The notes under the pieces: generated by a model
What the model saw: only the letters and a program-made list of their open reading frames with translations
Told to the model about the DNA's origin: nothing
Databases searched by the model: none
Made by a program: the position numbers and the translations under genes
NCBI GenBank assembly: GCA_947176385.1
Contig: CAMWQN010000005.1
Coordinates: 1-44,989, forward strand
From: an uncultured Rickettsiales bacterium
GTDB lineage: Bacteria > Pseudomonadota > Alphaproteobacteria > Rs-D84
Length of the DNA stretch: 44,989 bases
Direction: 5' to 3'
Shown: in pieces, positions 33,141 to 41,828 of the stretch
Position numbering within the stretch: position 1 is the stretch's first letter
Layout of the letters: the number at the start of each line of letters is the position of its first letter

Positions 33141-33722
33141 CTATTTCGTCCGTAACTTAAATCCGTGATACAGGTGATTAAAATGCATTCTGCACACAGA
33201 TTTATAATTGCTGTCGCCCAAGGCGATTTGTTCGCCGGCACGAATAACATTGCCATTGGCGTCAAATCGCAGATGGTGGGTTGCCTTGTTCACGCATCCG
33301 TTAATCTGGCAATTTGATTCATTGTAGTGCAGTTTTGCGCCAACCTCTATCAACCGGCGTGATGCTGGGAATATTTGTTCATTACTGTCAACCAGCAGAC
33401 CATAGCACATAACAATTACATCTGTATCATCGGCAATGCGGACCAGTTTATCTACGTCTGCTTCGCCAAAGAACTGAATTTCATCAACCAGCACAAATTT
33501 TGTGTCAGGTCGTGGTGTGTATTCACTCAGATTTTTCAGTGACAGTGCAGGTGTATCAATTCCAATGCGTGATACAATGCGATTTTCTGAAAAGCGTGTG
33601 TCGTATTGTGGTTTAATAACCTCAACCGGGGTGTTGTTGCGGCGAAAATTATATGCGTTGATTATCAGCTGTGCTGACTTTGAACTGCCCATTGTGCCAT
33701 AGTGGAAATGTAAATTTGCCAT
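33141..33722 (-). CDS. tdk: Thymidine kinase (TK1-type)
   Basis: 193 aa. Phosphorylates thymidine to dTMP in salvage. P-loop GTMGSSKSAQLI, Walker B-like VDEIQFF, substrate loop (YGLLVDSNEQIFPASRRLIE), and a zinc-binding cysteine/histidine lasso (NCQINGC, then CRMHFNH). Ribosome binding site AAGGAAAATATT. It starts 10 nt after the htpX stop, so htpX-tdk form an operon. Confidence 0.96.
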   Translation of the reverse strand: MANLHFHYGTMGSSKSAQLIINAYNFRRNNTPVEVIKPQYDTRFSENRIVSRIGIDTPALSLKNLSEYTPRPDTKFVLVDEIQFFGEADVDKLVRIADDTDVIVMCYGLLVDSNEQIFPASRRLIEVGAKLHYNESNCQINGCVNKATHHLRFDANGNVIRAGEQIALGDSNYKSVCRMHFNHLYHGFKLRTK

Positions 33723-33732
33723 AATATTTTCC

Positions 33733-34680
33733 TTATGCTTTCAGATTCATTGATTCCAATCGCGCAATGCGTTTTTCCACCGGTGGATGTGTTGCGAGTA
33801 GGGAACTTGCAAATTCCCGTGGACCACCAGGATATGCAATGCATGCGGTGGACATTGATTTTGCCTTGTCCAGGCATTCAACACGTGCATCAGTTGTGAT
33901 TTTGCGCAGCGCACTTGCCAATGCTGCCGGATTGCGTGTTATGTGTGCGCCGGTTGCGTCTGCTGCATATTCACGATTGCGTGATACTGCCATACGTAAC
34001 AATGGCGTTACAATAAAATTAAACACCATAAATGCCAGCCATACCATAAACAGTACTGCAGCACCGTTCTTGTTATCGTTGTCGTTCGAAGAATGATGTG
34101 AACCGCTGATAATCATGCGCCAGATTATATCGGCGGCAAATACTGTTACGCCAACACCTGTAATCAGCAACATATCCAGTCGTATGTCACGATTGCCGAT
34201 GTGTGCCATTTCATGTGCGATGACGCCTTCCAATTCCAGTCGGTCCAGGCGTTTGATTATCCCCCGGGTCAGTGCGACGGATGCGTCGCGCGGACTGCGT
34301 CCGGTTGCAAATGCGTTCATAGAATCGTCATCAATTATATAAACGCGCGGTGTTGGTAATCCGGCTGCCAGTGCGACATTTTCAACCGCGCGGAAAATTT
34401 CGCGATTTTTTGGGTCTGTATCATATATCTGATGTGCGCCTGCCATGTTCAGCATCATTGAATCACCAAACGCCCATGAAATACCCAGCCAGACAAGGCA
34501 TGCAATCGCTGTTGGAATTGCAACCGCGACCGTTGTTGCAAATGCATCATGTGCCGGAACAACAATCCATGTGAACAAGAATACCAGTGCGATAAATATC
34601 ATTGGAAACAGTGCCACCAGCGCGATTGTCTTGATATTGTTTGCACGGATATGGTCATATACAGTTTTGACTTTGGTCAT
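33733..34680 (-). CDS. htpX: Zinc metalloprotease HtpX
   Basis: 315-aa inner-membrane M48 protease for membrane protein quality control, known to overlap functionally with FtsH. Two N-terminal helices (IALVALFPMIFIALVFLFTWIV, TTVAVAIPTAIACLVWLGISWAF), zinc motif HEMAH in GVIAHEMAHIGNRDIR, third ligand region SRNREYAADATGA, two further helices, and the C-terminal HPPVEKRIARLE. Somewhat longer N-terminus than E. coli. First gene of the htpX-tdk unit. Confidence 0.95.
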   Translation of the reverse strand: MTKVKTVYDHIRANNIKTIALVALFPMIFIALVFLFTWIVVPAHDAFATTVAVAIPTAIACLVWLGISWAFGDSMMLNMAGAHQIYDTDPKNREIFRAVENVALAAGLPTPRVYIIDDDSMNAFATGRSPRDASVALTRGIIKRLDRLELEGVIAHEMAHIGNRDIRLDMLLITGVGVTVFAADIIWRMIISGSHHSSNDNDNKNGAAVLFMVWLAFMVFNFIVTPLLRMAVSRNREYAADATGAHITRNPAALASALRKITTDARVECLDKAKSMSTACIAYPGGPREFASSLLATHPPVEKRIARLESMNLKA

Positions 34681-34745
34681 AGCAAATGGTTCCTGTTAAT
34701 TTTTGGCTTTGTCGCCCGTATTATAAACAAAAAACAAGGCGAGTC

Positions 34746-35888
34746 ATGAAAAAAATTTTTACTCTTGTCATGTTAATGTTTTGTTCCAATGTTTATGCAT
34801 CGGGCAGTCCATTTGATGCATCAAATTATTTGTTTGGTGCGGCGGATGCCTGGTCGCGTATTTTGCCAGGTGGGGGCGGTGGTGAAATTGCAAGCCGCAT
34901 TCAGCCATTACAGACATCGGATGCAATGCAATTTGCAAACTTTATATCACTGTTGGCGTATAATGATACAGCGTTTACTATATATGAGTCCGACGCGCAT
35001 ATGTCGCAAGCCCTGGATTTCTTGGCACACCCATTAGAGGCACGTCGTCGCGCATGCCCAGCAAATGTGTCGGGATGCACAAATGTCCGGCGTTCATTGG
35101 TGATTGATGGTGGTGTCGGGGCGTCTTTTGCGGATTACAGCCCATCAAACAATTCTGATTTCAAGACAAAGACAACAGATTTCACCATTCGTGCCAAGGC
35201 TTTTGTTAGTGACGGTGCCGTGTTCGGTGTTGAATACACACGCACAGACACAGATAATCGCGACAGTGCAATTGATCTGAACGCGACGGGGAACAGTGTG
35301 ACAATGTTCGCACAATATTTATCCACGTCTGGGATATTTGCCAACGTTGGAATAAATGCTGGGACAATTGCATGGCGTTCAGATAAAACAATTGTCAGCG
35401 TGCCTGATGACGAAGAATATACTACTAATTTCTGGGGCGGGCAGGTAAATACAGGTGTCCAGATTGTCGCTGGACCATTTACTATGACGCCTGAAATTGG
35501 TATGCGATATATGCATATATCATCAGAATCACATGTTGATGCTGCAACCCAGTTCTTTGACCATTGGCGATATAATAACCTGCGTGCAACGGCTGGCGCA
35601 ACGGTTGGATTTGACTTTGTTGGTGATGGATTTACAGTGCGCCCAATGTTATCAGGTGGTGGATTGTACGATATAATCAGCAAAGCGACAGATAATGTCA
35701 CAGTGCGCATCGCTGGCGACCAAATATATAATATCCCGGTCCAAACCCCGGGACGTGCCGGATTTACCGGTGGTGCAGGTATTGGTGTATATGGTGCGCG
35801 TTTTGCAGCCGGGATTGATTGGAATATCGATATTCGCACAGATTATGTTGCGCATACTGGTATGGCGCATGCCAAGATAGTATTTTAA
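34746..35888 (+). CDS. Autotransporter-domain beta-barrel protein
   Basis: 380 aa. Signal peptide MKKIFTLVMLMFCSNVYA, cleaved before SGSPFD. A short passenger-like region, then a barrel of about 260 aa: VIDGGVGASFADYS, FTIRAKAFVSDGAVFGVEYTRT, NSVTMFAQYLSTSGIFANVGINAG, VQIVAGPFTMTPEIGMRYMHI, LRATAGATVGFDFVG and the C-terminal strand GMAHAKIVF. Resembles the C-terminal autotransporter translocator of secreted surface proteins. One Cys pair (ACPANVSGC). ATG 34746 has AAGGCGAG upstream. Role unknown. Confidence 0.82.
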   Translation: MKKIFTLVMLMFCSNVYASGSPFDASNYLFGAADAWSRILPGGGGGEIASRIQPLQTSDAMQFANFISLLAYNDTAFTIYESDAHMSQALDFLAHPLEARRRACPANVSGCTNVRRSLVIDGGVGASFADYSPSNNSDFKTKTTDFTIRAKAFVSDGAVFGVEYTRTDTDNRDSAIDLNATGNSVTMFAQYLSTSGIFANVGINAGTIAWRSDKTIVSVPDDEEYTTNFWGGQVNTGVQIVAGPFTMTPEIGMRYMHISSESHVDAATQFFDHWRYNNLRATAGATVGFDFVGDGFTVRPMLSGGGLYDIISKATDNVTVRIAGDQIYNIPVQTPGRAGFTGGAGIGVYGARFAAGIDWNIDIRTDYVAHTGMAHAKIVF

Positions 35889-35922
35889 ATCGCACCTGTT
35901 TTGTGATACAATGCATTTCGAT

Positions 35923-37026
35923 ATGAAACGTGTATGTATCAGCATCTTTTCCATGCTTTTGGTGTTTTGTGCGGTTGATGCAAAGCCGTTGGACAGTATA
36001 TTAACTGCTGCGTCTTTTCCAAAGAATGCGGATGATTTAACATTTCGTCAGCGAATGGATGTCCTGACAGATGGGTACGAAGATTTTGATACTGAGTTTG
36101 ATTCAAATGGTGTTTGCATTAAAAACTGCCCGTATGTTGGCATGACGTTAAAAGATTTTGAAAAACGAATAACCCAGACCGCGCAGGAAGTACAACAGGA
36201 TATCAACGACATTCAACAAGAATCAGTGCAAGCTACCACTGATAACACATCGACAAATAACGGTGATGATTCTACGGAAACGGATGTTGATGATCAGATA
36301 GCAAAATATTTGGCGGACATAGTTCGTACAGAAACAGGGGTTAATGTGTCGAACGATGAAAGTGCTTTGCAAAGAATAAGAGAGCTTGCAGCGCGGATTC
36401 GAACAGAATTGGAAACCCAGGAAACAACAAGTGTTGATTTAGGAACTGTTGTTTCAAATATTCCTGCCGGAAAACGACGTACAGTCACCGTAAATTTATC
36501 GGATCTGCGAAATAAAATTCAACATTATGTTCAAAACCATCGTCCAAGTTCTGGCGGAAATAATCGTCCACCGGTGACTGGGACAACAATACCAACATCA
36601 TGTCCATTGCGGGGTAATCCTGTTAATGTGTCATCTGAAATGGGATATCGTGACAAGTACAAGCGTAATCATAATGGTATGGATTTACCAGTTAGCGTGA
36701 ATACCCCGGTATATGCTGCTGCCGATGGCGTGGTCGTTATTCGCAGAAACCAAGGCGCCAAAAAAGGATATGGTAATTATTTGGTAATCCAGCACGACAA
36801 AAATTATTACACAGTATATGGTCATTTGAATACATGGTTGGTTTCCCAGGGGCAGCGTGTTCGTGCAGGACAGGAAATTGCCAAAAGTGGTAATACGGGT
36901 CATTCAACCGGACCGCATTTACATTTTGAAGTATTAAAGAACGCGCCACTGGTTGTCAGTGGTGCAACACCAGTTGACCCACGTAAAGTCACAAAATGTC
37001 CCTGGAATCCTGCAACGCGACGTTAA
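35923..37026 (+). CDS. Secreted M23-family peptidase
   Basis: 367 aa. Signal peptide MKRVCISIFSMLLVFCAVDA. A long low-complexity, Asp/Thr/Asn-rich and coiled region (about 60-220) and a C-terminal LytM/M23 domain with NHNGMDLPVSVNTPVYAA (H and D ligands) and GPHLHFEV (HxH). All zinc ligands are present. Cysteines (CIKNC, CPLRG, KCPW) may form disulfides. ATG 35923 is chosen; the track start at 35911 lies inside the -10 box (extended TGATACAAT at 35904-35912), leaving a leader of only about 3 nt. It overlaps the convergent smr gene by 4 nt. Confidence 0.9.
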   Translation: MKRVCISIFSMLLVFCAVDAKPLDSILTAASFPKNADDLTFRQRMDVLTDGYEDFDTEFDSNGVCIKNCPYVGMTLKDFEKRITQTAQEVQQDINDIQQESVQATTDNTSTNNGDDSTETDVDDQIAKYLADIVRTETGVNVSNDESALQRIRELAARIRTELETQETTSVDLGTVVSNIPAGKRRTVTVNLSDLRNKIQHYVQNHRPSSGGNNRPPVTGTTIPTSCPLRGNPVNVSSEMGYRDKYKRNHNGMDLPVSVNTPVYAAADGVVVIRRNQGAKKGYGNYLVIQHDKNYYTVYGHLNTWLVSQGQRVRAGQEIAKSGNTGHSTGPHLHFEVLKNAPLVVSGATPVDPRKVTKCPWNPATRR

Positions 37027-37385
37027 TGCTTGCGAAAACGGACGTCAAAACTGCCGTTATTTAGTGGTGTTGCTGATATTATATATGGTGACAGAATACT
37101 GTCACGTGCCCATTGTTGAAATTTGATTTTTAAAATACCACTGGCGCCGGTAATGATTGTTGCGCGACGTACGCCACTTGTTGCAATTTCCATAATTGCA
37201 TCCCATGATTCCTGTTCAGTGCGCTGGTGCAGGTCCAGTGTTACATGATGTGGCACCTCAGTCACCGGTTTTGGTATTTTTTGCGCCAGATGCAGTTGCC
37301 GCACAGCGCACCGGGCGTCATTTATGTCAGGCGTAAATTTGGCATCTGCCATATTTTGGATATCGTCATCGGTCAGGTGTTTCAT
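37023..37385 (-). CDS. Smr-domain protein
   Basis: 120 aa. The Smr signature LDLHQRT (LDLHG motif) and the second motif RRATIITGASG are visible; the usual ITGKG is here TGASG, which may alter activity. Small MutS2-related Smr proteins are nicking or RNA-cleaving enzymes. It is 10 nt downstream of bamD in an operon. Confidence 0.88.
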   Translation of the reverse strand: MKHLTDDDIQNMADAKFTPDINDARCAVRQLHLAQKIPKPVTEVPHHVTLDLHQRTEQESWDAIMEIATSGVRRATIITGASGILKIKFQQWARDSILSPYIISATPLNNGSFDVRFRKH

Positions 37386-37395
37386 GATAAGATGA

Positions 37396-38145
37396 CTAAT
37401 CGTGTTCCATTGTGTTTTCTGGCTTTTCTAACTTTTTGGTCCATTCGTTATCTGGGAAATTCAAGCGCAGCATTTCGGCATATCCTGCGGCTTGTGATGG
37501 TAAACCAATCGCAGTATAACATTCGGTCAGGCGATATAATGCTTCTGGTGTCATAACGGTTTCCTGGGCGTCTGTCACAATACGTTGCAGTTGCGATATT
37601 GCGGTTGTCCAGTTGCTGCGATGCATTTCACTGCGTGCAGAATACATTACTTTGCCGGCAATATAGTTTTTCAAGATAATGATTTTATTTTCAGCGTTTT
37701 TTGCATATTCAGTATTTGGAAAACGGTCAACCAATTGCTGGAATTGTTGCAGTGCATATGCAGACATGCCCGGTTCACGACGTACGTCTGACACCTGGCG
37801 GTAATAGCACATCCCACGCAGGTATAATACATATGGCACATCTTTGTTACCAGGGTGGAATCGCATGAAACGGTCTGCTGCCAAAATTGCACCGGCAAAG
37901 TCCCCGTCCATATAGTGCGAATATGCTGCCATGACCAATGCATCAGCTGCCCATGGGCTGGATGGATATTGCGATTCTGCCTTTAAGAATTCGGCAGCAG
38001 CCTTGTCATAATCCTTGTCATCAAATTCGGCGTATGCAGTTTTATAAATATCTGCCAATGGTTCATCGGCAACGACTTTATTATCAGATCCCGCGCATGC
38101 AGCCAGCGCAAATCCAACCATAGTCATCAGAATCAGTTTTTTCAT
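37396..38145 (-). CDS. bamD: Outer-membrane assembly lipoprotein BamD
   Basis: 249 aa. Lipoprotein signal MKKLILMTMVGFALAAC with lipobox ALAAC. Tetratricopeptide-type repeats: AYAEFDDKDYDKAAAEFLKAESQYPSSPWA, DGDFAGAILAADRFMRFHPGN (fragments), then the BamD-typical QQLVDRFPNTEYAKNAENKI and MHRSNWTTAISQLQRIV. Part of the BAM complex inserting beta-barrels, which fits the many barrel proteins here. Ribosome binding site CAGGAATAAACAGAC. Followed by smr. Confidence 0.94.
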   Translation of the reverse strand: MKKLILMTMVGFALAACAGSDNKVVADEPLADIYKTAYAEFDDKDYDKAAAEFLKAESQYPSSPWAADALVMAAYSHYMDGDFAGAILAADRFMRFHPGNKDVPYVLYLRGMCYYRQVSDVRREPGMSAYALQQFQQLVDRFPNTEYAKNAENKIIILKNYIAGKVMYSARSEMHRSNWTTAISQLQRIVTDAQETVMTPEALYRLTECYTAIGLPSQAAGYAEMLRLNFPDNEWTKKLEKPENTMEHD

Positions 38146-38162
38146 GTCTGTTTATTCCTGTC

Positions 38163-38192
38163 TTGATTTTATTTGTTTTATTTCAGTATAAT
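38163..38192 (+). promoter_or_regulatory. murJ promoter, predicts leaderless mRNA
   Basis: TTGATT (38163-38168), 18-nt spacer, TATAAT (38187-38192), CTAAACT, ATG 38200. Confidence 0.7.
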
Positions 38193-38199
38193 CTAAACT

Positions 38200-39660
38200 A
38201 TGAAACTAGGCAAACATATTTTCGGGGTTGGTGCCATGACGGGCATCAGTCGTATATTTGGTTTTATCCGTGACATGCTGATTGCGCGTGTTCTGGGGGC
38301 AGGGCGCATGTCGGATATATTCTTGGCAGCGTTTAAGTTGCCGAATTTATTCCGTGACCTGCTGGGCGAAGGTGCATTGTCTGCAATCTTTATTCCGATG
38401 TATGCGGAAAAAAACAAGGATGCCAAGTTTGCCCAGAATGTATTTTCATGGCTGATGCTGGTTTTGCTGGGCATTACATTGTTATTTGAAATCTTTATGC
38501 CATTGGTTATATGGATTTTGGCACCTGGGTTCGCGGACGAGCCTGGTAAAATGCAATTAACCGTTCTGATTTCACGTATTATGTTCGTGTATGTGATTTT
38601 TGTGTGCGGGGCAGCATTCTTGTCCGCGATATTAAATGCCTTGTCACGCTTTTTATTGGCGGCGTTTATGCCGGTACTGTTGAATATTATGCTGATTGGC
38701 GCATTGTTGGCGGGCGCCATGTATGCGTCAGAAACAATTTTATTTATCATGGCTGGTACAGTCGTCGCGTCTGGTATAATTCAGTTCGCGGTTTTGTGGC
38801 ACCGCATTCGCAGTCGTCATTTTGGATTACGCCTGATTATGCCACGCTGGACCCCGGGGATTCGTGATTTATTTAAACGCCTGGGGATCAGTATCGTTGG
38901 CAACGGTTTTTACCAGATAACAATCATTATTGGTACACTGGTCGCCAGTTTCCAAAGTGGTGCTGTATCATGGCTGTATTATTCTGACCGCATTGTGCAG
39001 TTGCCATTTGCAATGATTGGATTGGCGGTTGGCACGGTTCTGATGTCATCGATATCAAATGCGCTGGCTGAAAACAATATACGCAGTGTTCATATTCAAC
39101 AGAATTCTTCGATGCGCCGGTCATTAATGTTGATATTGCCGTGTGTGGCAGGTTTGGTCGTTTTGGCAGAACCGATTATTCGTTATCTGTTCCAATATGG
39201 GGCATGGACATCCCAATCAACACATGCTGTGGCAGTCGCAATTATGATTCAAGCCTGGGTTTTGCCGGCAATGCTGGTCAGCCAGATTTACAGCAAAACA
39301 CTATACGCATCCCAGGACGTAAAAACACCAGTTCGCACCAGTATGATATCACTGGGGGTCGCCAGTATCATTTATTTAGCAGCGTTCCCGTTTGTTGGAT
39401 ATCTGGCAATTCCGATTGGGGTCGTGGTCAGCGGGTATTTGAAAAATTACCTGTTGGGACGTGTGTGTAAAAAGCGGAACCTGGTCAATGTTTACAGCAA
39501 GACCCGTCATGCAATTATGGCATTTGGGGCGCTGTCGGCTGTTATGGGATTGGGACTGTATTTCGTACCGATTACCAGTATATGGTGGCTGGGGGTGTCA
39601 ATCGCAGTGTTTGGGATAATATACCTGCCGCTGGCGTATGTTATTGACCGGAAAATATAA
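38200..39660 (+). CDS. murJ: Lipid II flippase MurJ (MviN)
   Basis: 486 aa, about 14 hydrophobic helices. Begins KLGKHIFGVGAMTGISRIFGFIRDMLIARVLG, typical of MurJ (fragment RIFGFIRDMLIARVLG), then KLPNLFRDLLGEGALSAIFIPMY. It moves lipid II across the inner membrane for peptidoglycan synthesis. No Shine-Dalgarno; a leaderless start is implied by TATAAT 7 nt upstream. Next gene rlpA is separated by a promoter-like region. Confidence 0.96.
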   Translation: MKLGKHIFGVGAMTGISRIFGFIRDMLIARVLGAGRMSDIFLAAFKLPNLFRDLLGEGALSAIFIPMYAEKNKDAKFAQNVFSWLMLVLLGITLLFEIFMPLVIWILAPGFADEPGKMQLTVLISRIMFVYVIFVCGAAFLSAILNALSRFLLAAFMPVLLNIMLIGALLAGAMYASETILFIMAGTVVASGIIQFAVLWHRIRSRHFGLRLIMPRWTPGIRDLFKRLGISIVGNGFYQITIIIGTLVASFQSGAVSWLYYSDRIVQLPFAMIGLAVGTVLMSSISNALAENNIRSVHIQQNSSMRRSLMLILPCVAGLVVLAEPIIRYLFQYGAWTSQSTHAVAVAIMIQAWVLPAMLVSQIYSKTLYASQDVKTPVRTSMISLGVASIIYLAAFPFVGYLAIPIGVVVSGYLKNYLLGRVCKKRNLVNVYSKTRHAIMAFGALSAVMGLGLYFVPITSIWWLGVSIAVFGIIYLPLAYVIDRKI

Positions 39661-39720
39661 AGTTGAAACTGGACTTTTTATGTGATAAAATCTGTATTAA
39701 GAATGTAAGGAGTCCTAAAA

Positions 39721-40629
39721 ATGAAAAAAATCATTTCATTGGCAGTTTTAACTGCATTGGTTGCTGGGTGTACCAATACTGGCACAAACAGTACCGCAAA
39801 TTCCGGATATGGTTCTGATGGTTTCGGCGAAGAAGTGTTGGTCACAGAAACAACCACACCACAGTCTTTGAACAGCGCATATTTACTGGCACCTGCGCCA
39901 AAATACTATGTCGGCAGCGCGTACAAGGTCGAAGATGTACAATACATCCCAATGGAAGATTTGACATACAACCAGACTGGTGTTGCTGGTATCATTCCAA
40001 CAGAATTAAATGGCACAAAAACCAGCAACGGTGAAACGTTTGATGTAAATCAGATGGTCGCCACCAGCAAGACTTTGCCATTGCCAACAATTGCACGTGT
40101 AACAAATTTGGATAATGGTCAGTCTGTGATTGTTCGTGTAAACAACCGTGGTCCATTTGTAAACACACGTATTATGGATTTATCGCCAGCTGCTGCCCGT
40201 CAGATTGGTATGACAGGTCAGTCCAAGGTTCAGGTTCAGGTTTTGGCAGATCAATCCACCGCGGTAAAAAATGCGACAATGGGTACCACAACATATCAAC
40301 AGACCCAGACAATTGAAAGCACACCGACACAATACACAGAAACGGTAACAACAACGGTCACCCAGGCACCAGCGCCAGTTGCCGCATCTGGTGATTACAG
40401 TGTCCAGGTTGCAGCATTATATTCCGAAGACAGTGCAAATTCATTGGCAGCCCGTATGCGCACATATGGTGACGCGGTTGTTGTCAAGGAAGGTGACCTG
40501 TATAAAGTACGTATAATCAATCTGGATGCGCCAAAGGCACGTGGTGTAATTGACGCGCTGCGCAGCAGCGAAGGCATGGCGCCAGGATTGTTAAAAGATG
40601 GTCGCTGGGTAAATGCAGACAGCATTTAA
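39721..40629 (+). CDS. rlpA: RlpA-family septal-ring lipoprotein
   Basis: 302 aa. Lipoprotein signal MKKIISLAVLTALVAGC (lipobox VAGC), a double-psi beta-barrel domain with YNQTGVAGIIPTELNGTKTSNGE, ATSKTLPLPTIARVTNL and VRVNNRGPF, a Thr/Gln-rich linker, and a C-terminal SPOR domain (YSVQVAALYSEDSANSLAARM) that binds denuded septal peptidoglycan. RlpA is known as a lytic transglycosylase, but the usual catalytic pattern is only partly seen (YNQTG in place of YG.HG..TA), so activity is uncertain. Ribosome binding site AAGGAGTCC. Confidence 0.9.
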   Translation: MKKIISLAVLTALVAGCTNTGTNSTANSGYGSDGFGEEVLVTETTTPQSLNSAYLLAPAPKYYVGSAYKVEDVQYIPMEDLTYNQTGVAGIIPTELNGTKTSNGETFDVNQMVATSKTLPLPTIARVTNLDNGQSVIVRVNNRGPFVNTRIMDLSPAAARQIGMTGQSKVQVQVLADQSTAVKNATMGTTTYQQTQTIESTPTQYTETVTTTVTQAPAPVAASGDYSVQVAALYSEDSANSLAARMRTYGDAVVVKEGDLYKVRIINLDAPKARGVIDALRSSEGMAPGLLKDGRWVNADSI

Positions 40630-40650
40630 TCCAATGCCAAACAAATAACA

Positions 40651-40677
40651 AATCCCGCAATCGCGGGATTTTTTTAT
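40651..40677. terminator. Terminator after rlpA / XRE gene
   Basis: AATCCCGC (40651-40658) AATC GCGGGATT (40663-40670), then T5; on the minus strand an A/T-rich tail follows. Confidence 0.85.
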
Positions 40678-40681
40678 TTGA

Positions 40682-41008
40682 TTATTGTTTTAATATCGGG
40701 CTGGTGGCGTCGGTAATTTTTTGCAGCCTATTATGCAAATCAATTGCGCGGTTGTGCATATGTCGCCATTGTCGTGCCATTCGGTTATAGTCCCGTATTC
40801 TGGAACGTGTGTGCATTGTTATTAAGCCCAATGCAAACAGTGATTCAAGGATGTGTGGGGGAATTTCAACCTCGCCATTTTCAAAGAGGGTTAATTCAGC
40901 GCGTGATATTTTCAGCAATTGTGCCACATCGTCTGACAATATTGATGTACTGTGTCGTGCACGTTGCAGGGCGAATCCGATTGTGCGTGCGTTGATTGTT
41001 AGTGTCAT
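40682..41008 (-). CDS. Small XRE-like regulator with leader RNA copy C
   Basis: 108 aa. N-terminal HTH: NARTIGFALQRARHSTSILSDDVAQLLKISRAELTLFENGEVEIPPHIL, then a helical, basic C-terminal tail (RIRDYNRMARQWRHMHNRAIDLHNRLQKI). It resembles the small XRE-like protein at 23257 in both the HTH spacing and the following IP..IL...G motif. Ribosome binding site ATGGAGATAAAGA. The leader RNA terminator stands 35 nt upstream. Targets unknown. Confidence 0.8.
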   Translation of the reverse strand: MTLTINARTIGFALQRARHSTSILSDDVAQLLKISRAELTLFENGEVEIPPHILESLFALGLITMHTRSRIRDYNRMARQWRHMHNRAIDLHNRLQKITDATSPILKQ

Positions 41009-41037
41009 TTCTTTATCTCCATCTTTTTTTGATTAAA

Positions 41038-41191
41038 CAAAAACCGTCTGGCAAAAACCAAACGGCTGGAGGCTAGAAACTACTAAAGGTAATAGTCCCG
41101 TTTATTTATATATATCACGGGCCTCCAACCAATGGAGTTATATTTTTCCTTTAATAAAGGCTTCTAGACCTTGCGCCGGTTTCCCGTTGCG
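41038..41191 (-). ncRNA. Structured GGAGG/CCTCC leader RNA, copy C
   Basis: Minus strand: hairpin CGG-GAAA-CCG with flanking GC pairs (about 41190-41173); hairpin AAGG-TCTAGAAG-CCTT (41172-41157); linker; CTCCA-TTGGT-TGGAG (41137-41123); hairpin CCCGT/ACGGG (41121-41097) around the 15-nt loop GATATATATAAATAA (one base different from A and B); hairpin ACTATT/AGTAGT with a G-U; GCCTCCA (41073-41067) complementary to TGGAGGC (41127-41121); terminator CCGTTTGG/CCAGACGG (one G-U) followed by TTTTTG. Promoter at 41225-41198. On the opposite strand two stems would each contain an A-C mismatch. Confidence 0.7.
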
Positions 41192-41197
41192 ATATGA

Positions 41198-41225
41198 ATT
41201 ATAACATAAAAAATATGGCATGCAA
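41198..41225 (-). promoter_or_regulatory. Promoter of leader RNA copy C
   Basis: TTGCAT (41225-41220), 16-nt spacer, TATAAT (41203-41198), 7 nt, first hairpin. Confidence 0.65.
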
Positions 41226-41232
41226 ATAATTT

Positions 41233-41253
41233 ACCGCCACTGTTCGTGGCGGT
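41233..41253 (-). terminator. Hairpin after dCMP deaminase gene
   Basis: ACCGCCAC (41233-41240) / GTGGCGGT (41246-41253), loop of 5 nt; T-rich tail on the minus strand is weak (AAATTATTT) and contains the copy C -35 box downstream. Confidence 0.6.
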
Positions 41254-41257
41254 TATG

Positions 41258-41809
41258 TTATTTCTGGTTTTCTGCCAGTTTTTTCATAATGAATGCAAAT
41301 GCTGGGCTGTTTTGACTAATTGGCTTGTATTCCAATTGAATTTTCTTGCGCTTTATCGCATCCAATATGAAATCGGAATAGTTTGAATAAGAATAACTTT
41401 CCGCATACACAATACGTGAAACACCTGATTGAACCAGGTTTTTCAAGCATTCATTGCATGGCTGGGTTGTGCAGTATAATGTTGCCCCCGTCAGGTTGTA
41501 TCCACCACCTTCTTTGCCTTTGAATAACAGGGCGTTCATTTCAGCATGGATTTCATTTGCCATTGAAAATTCGTGATGTGCGGTGCGGTTGAATTCCGGT
41601 GATGATTTTGGCGGAAATATTTCATCGCAATTTGGGCAGCCTTCGGGCGTGCCATTGATACCGGTTGAAATAATACGCTTGTCCTTGACCAACAGGGCGC
41701 CAACCTGGCGTGATACGCAGTGCGATGCACTGGCCATTGCGAATGCCATCAATAAAAATATTTCATCCCAATCTGTCTTGCGTGGATGACGCTGGTTGTG
41801 TTTTGACAT
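41258..41809 (-). CDS. Deoxycytidylate (dCMP) deaminase
   Basis: 183 aa. Cytidine-deaminase fold with zinc motif HAEMNALL (HAE) and CTTQPCNEC (PCxxC). An extra Cys/His segment (EGCPNCDE ... HHEFSMANE) fits the second zinc site of dCMP deaminases (ComEB type). Makes dUMP for dTMP synthesis; together with tdk, two routes to dTMP are encoded in this window. Ribosome binding site AAAGGACACAGACC. Confidence 0.93.
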   Translation of the reverse strand: MSKHNQRHPRKTDWDEIFLLMAFAMASASHCVSRQVGALLVKDKRIISTGINGTPEGCPNCDEIFPPKSSPEFNRTAHHEFSMANEIHAEMNALLFKGKEGGGYNLTGATLYCTTQPCNECLKNLVQSGVSRIVYAESYSYSNYSDFILDAIKRKKIQLEYKPISQNSPAFAFIMKKLAENQK

Positions 41810-41828
41810 GGTCTGTGTCCTTTGTTGT

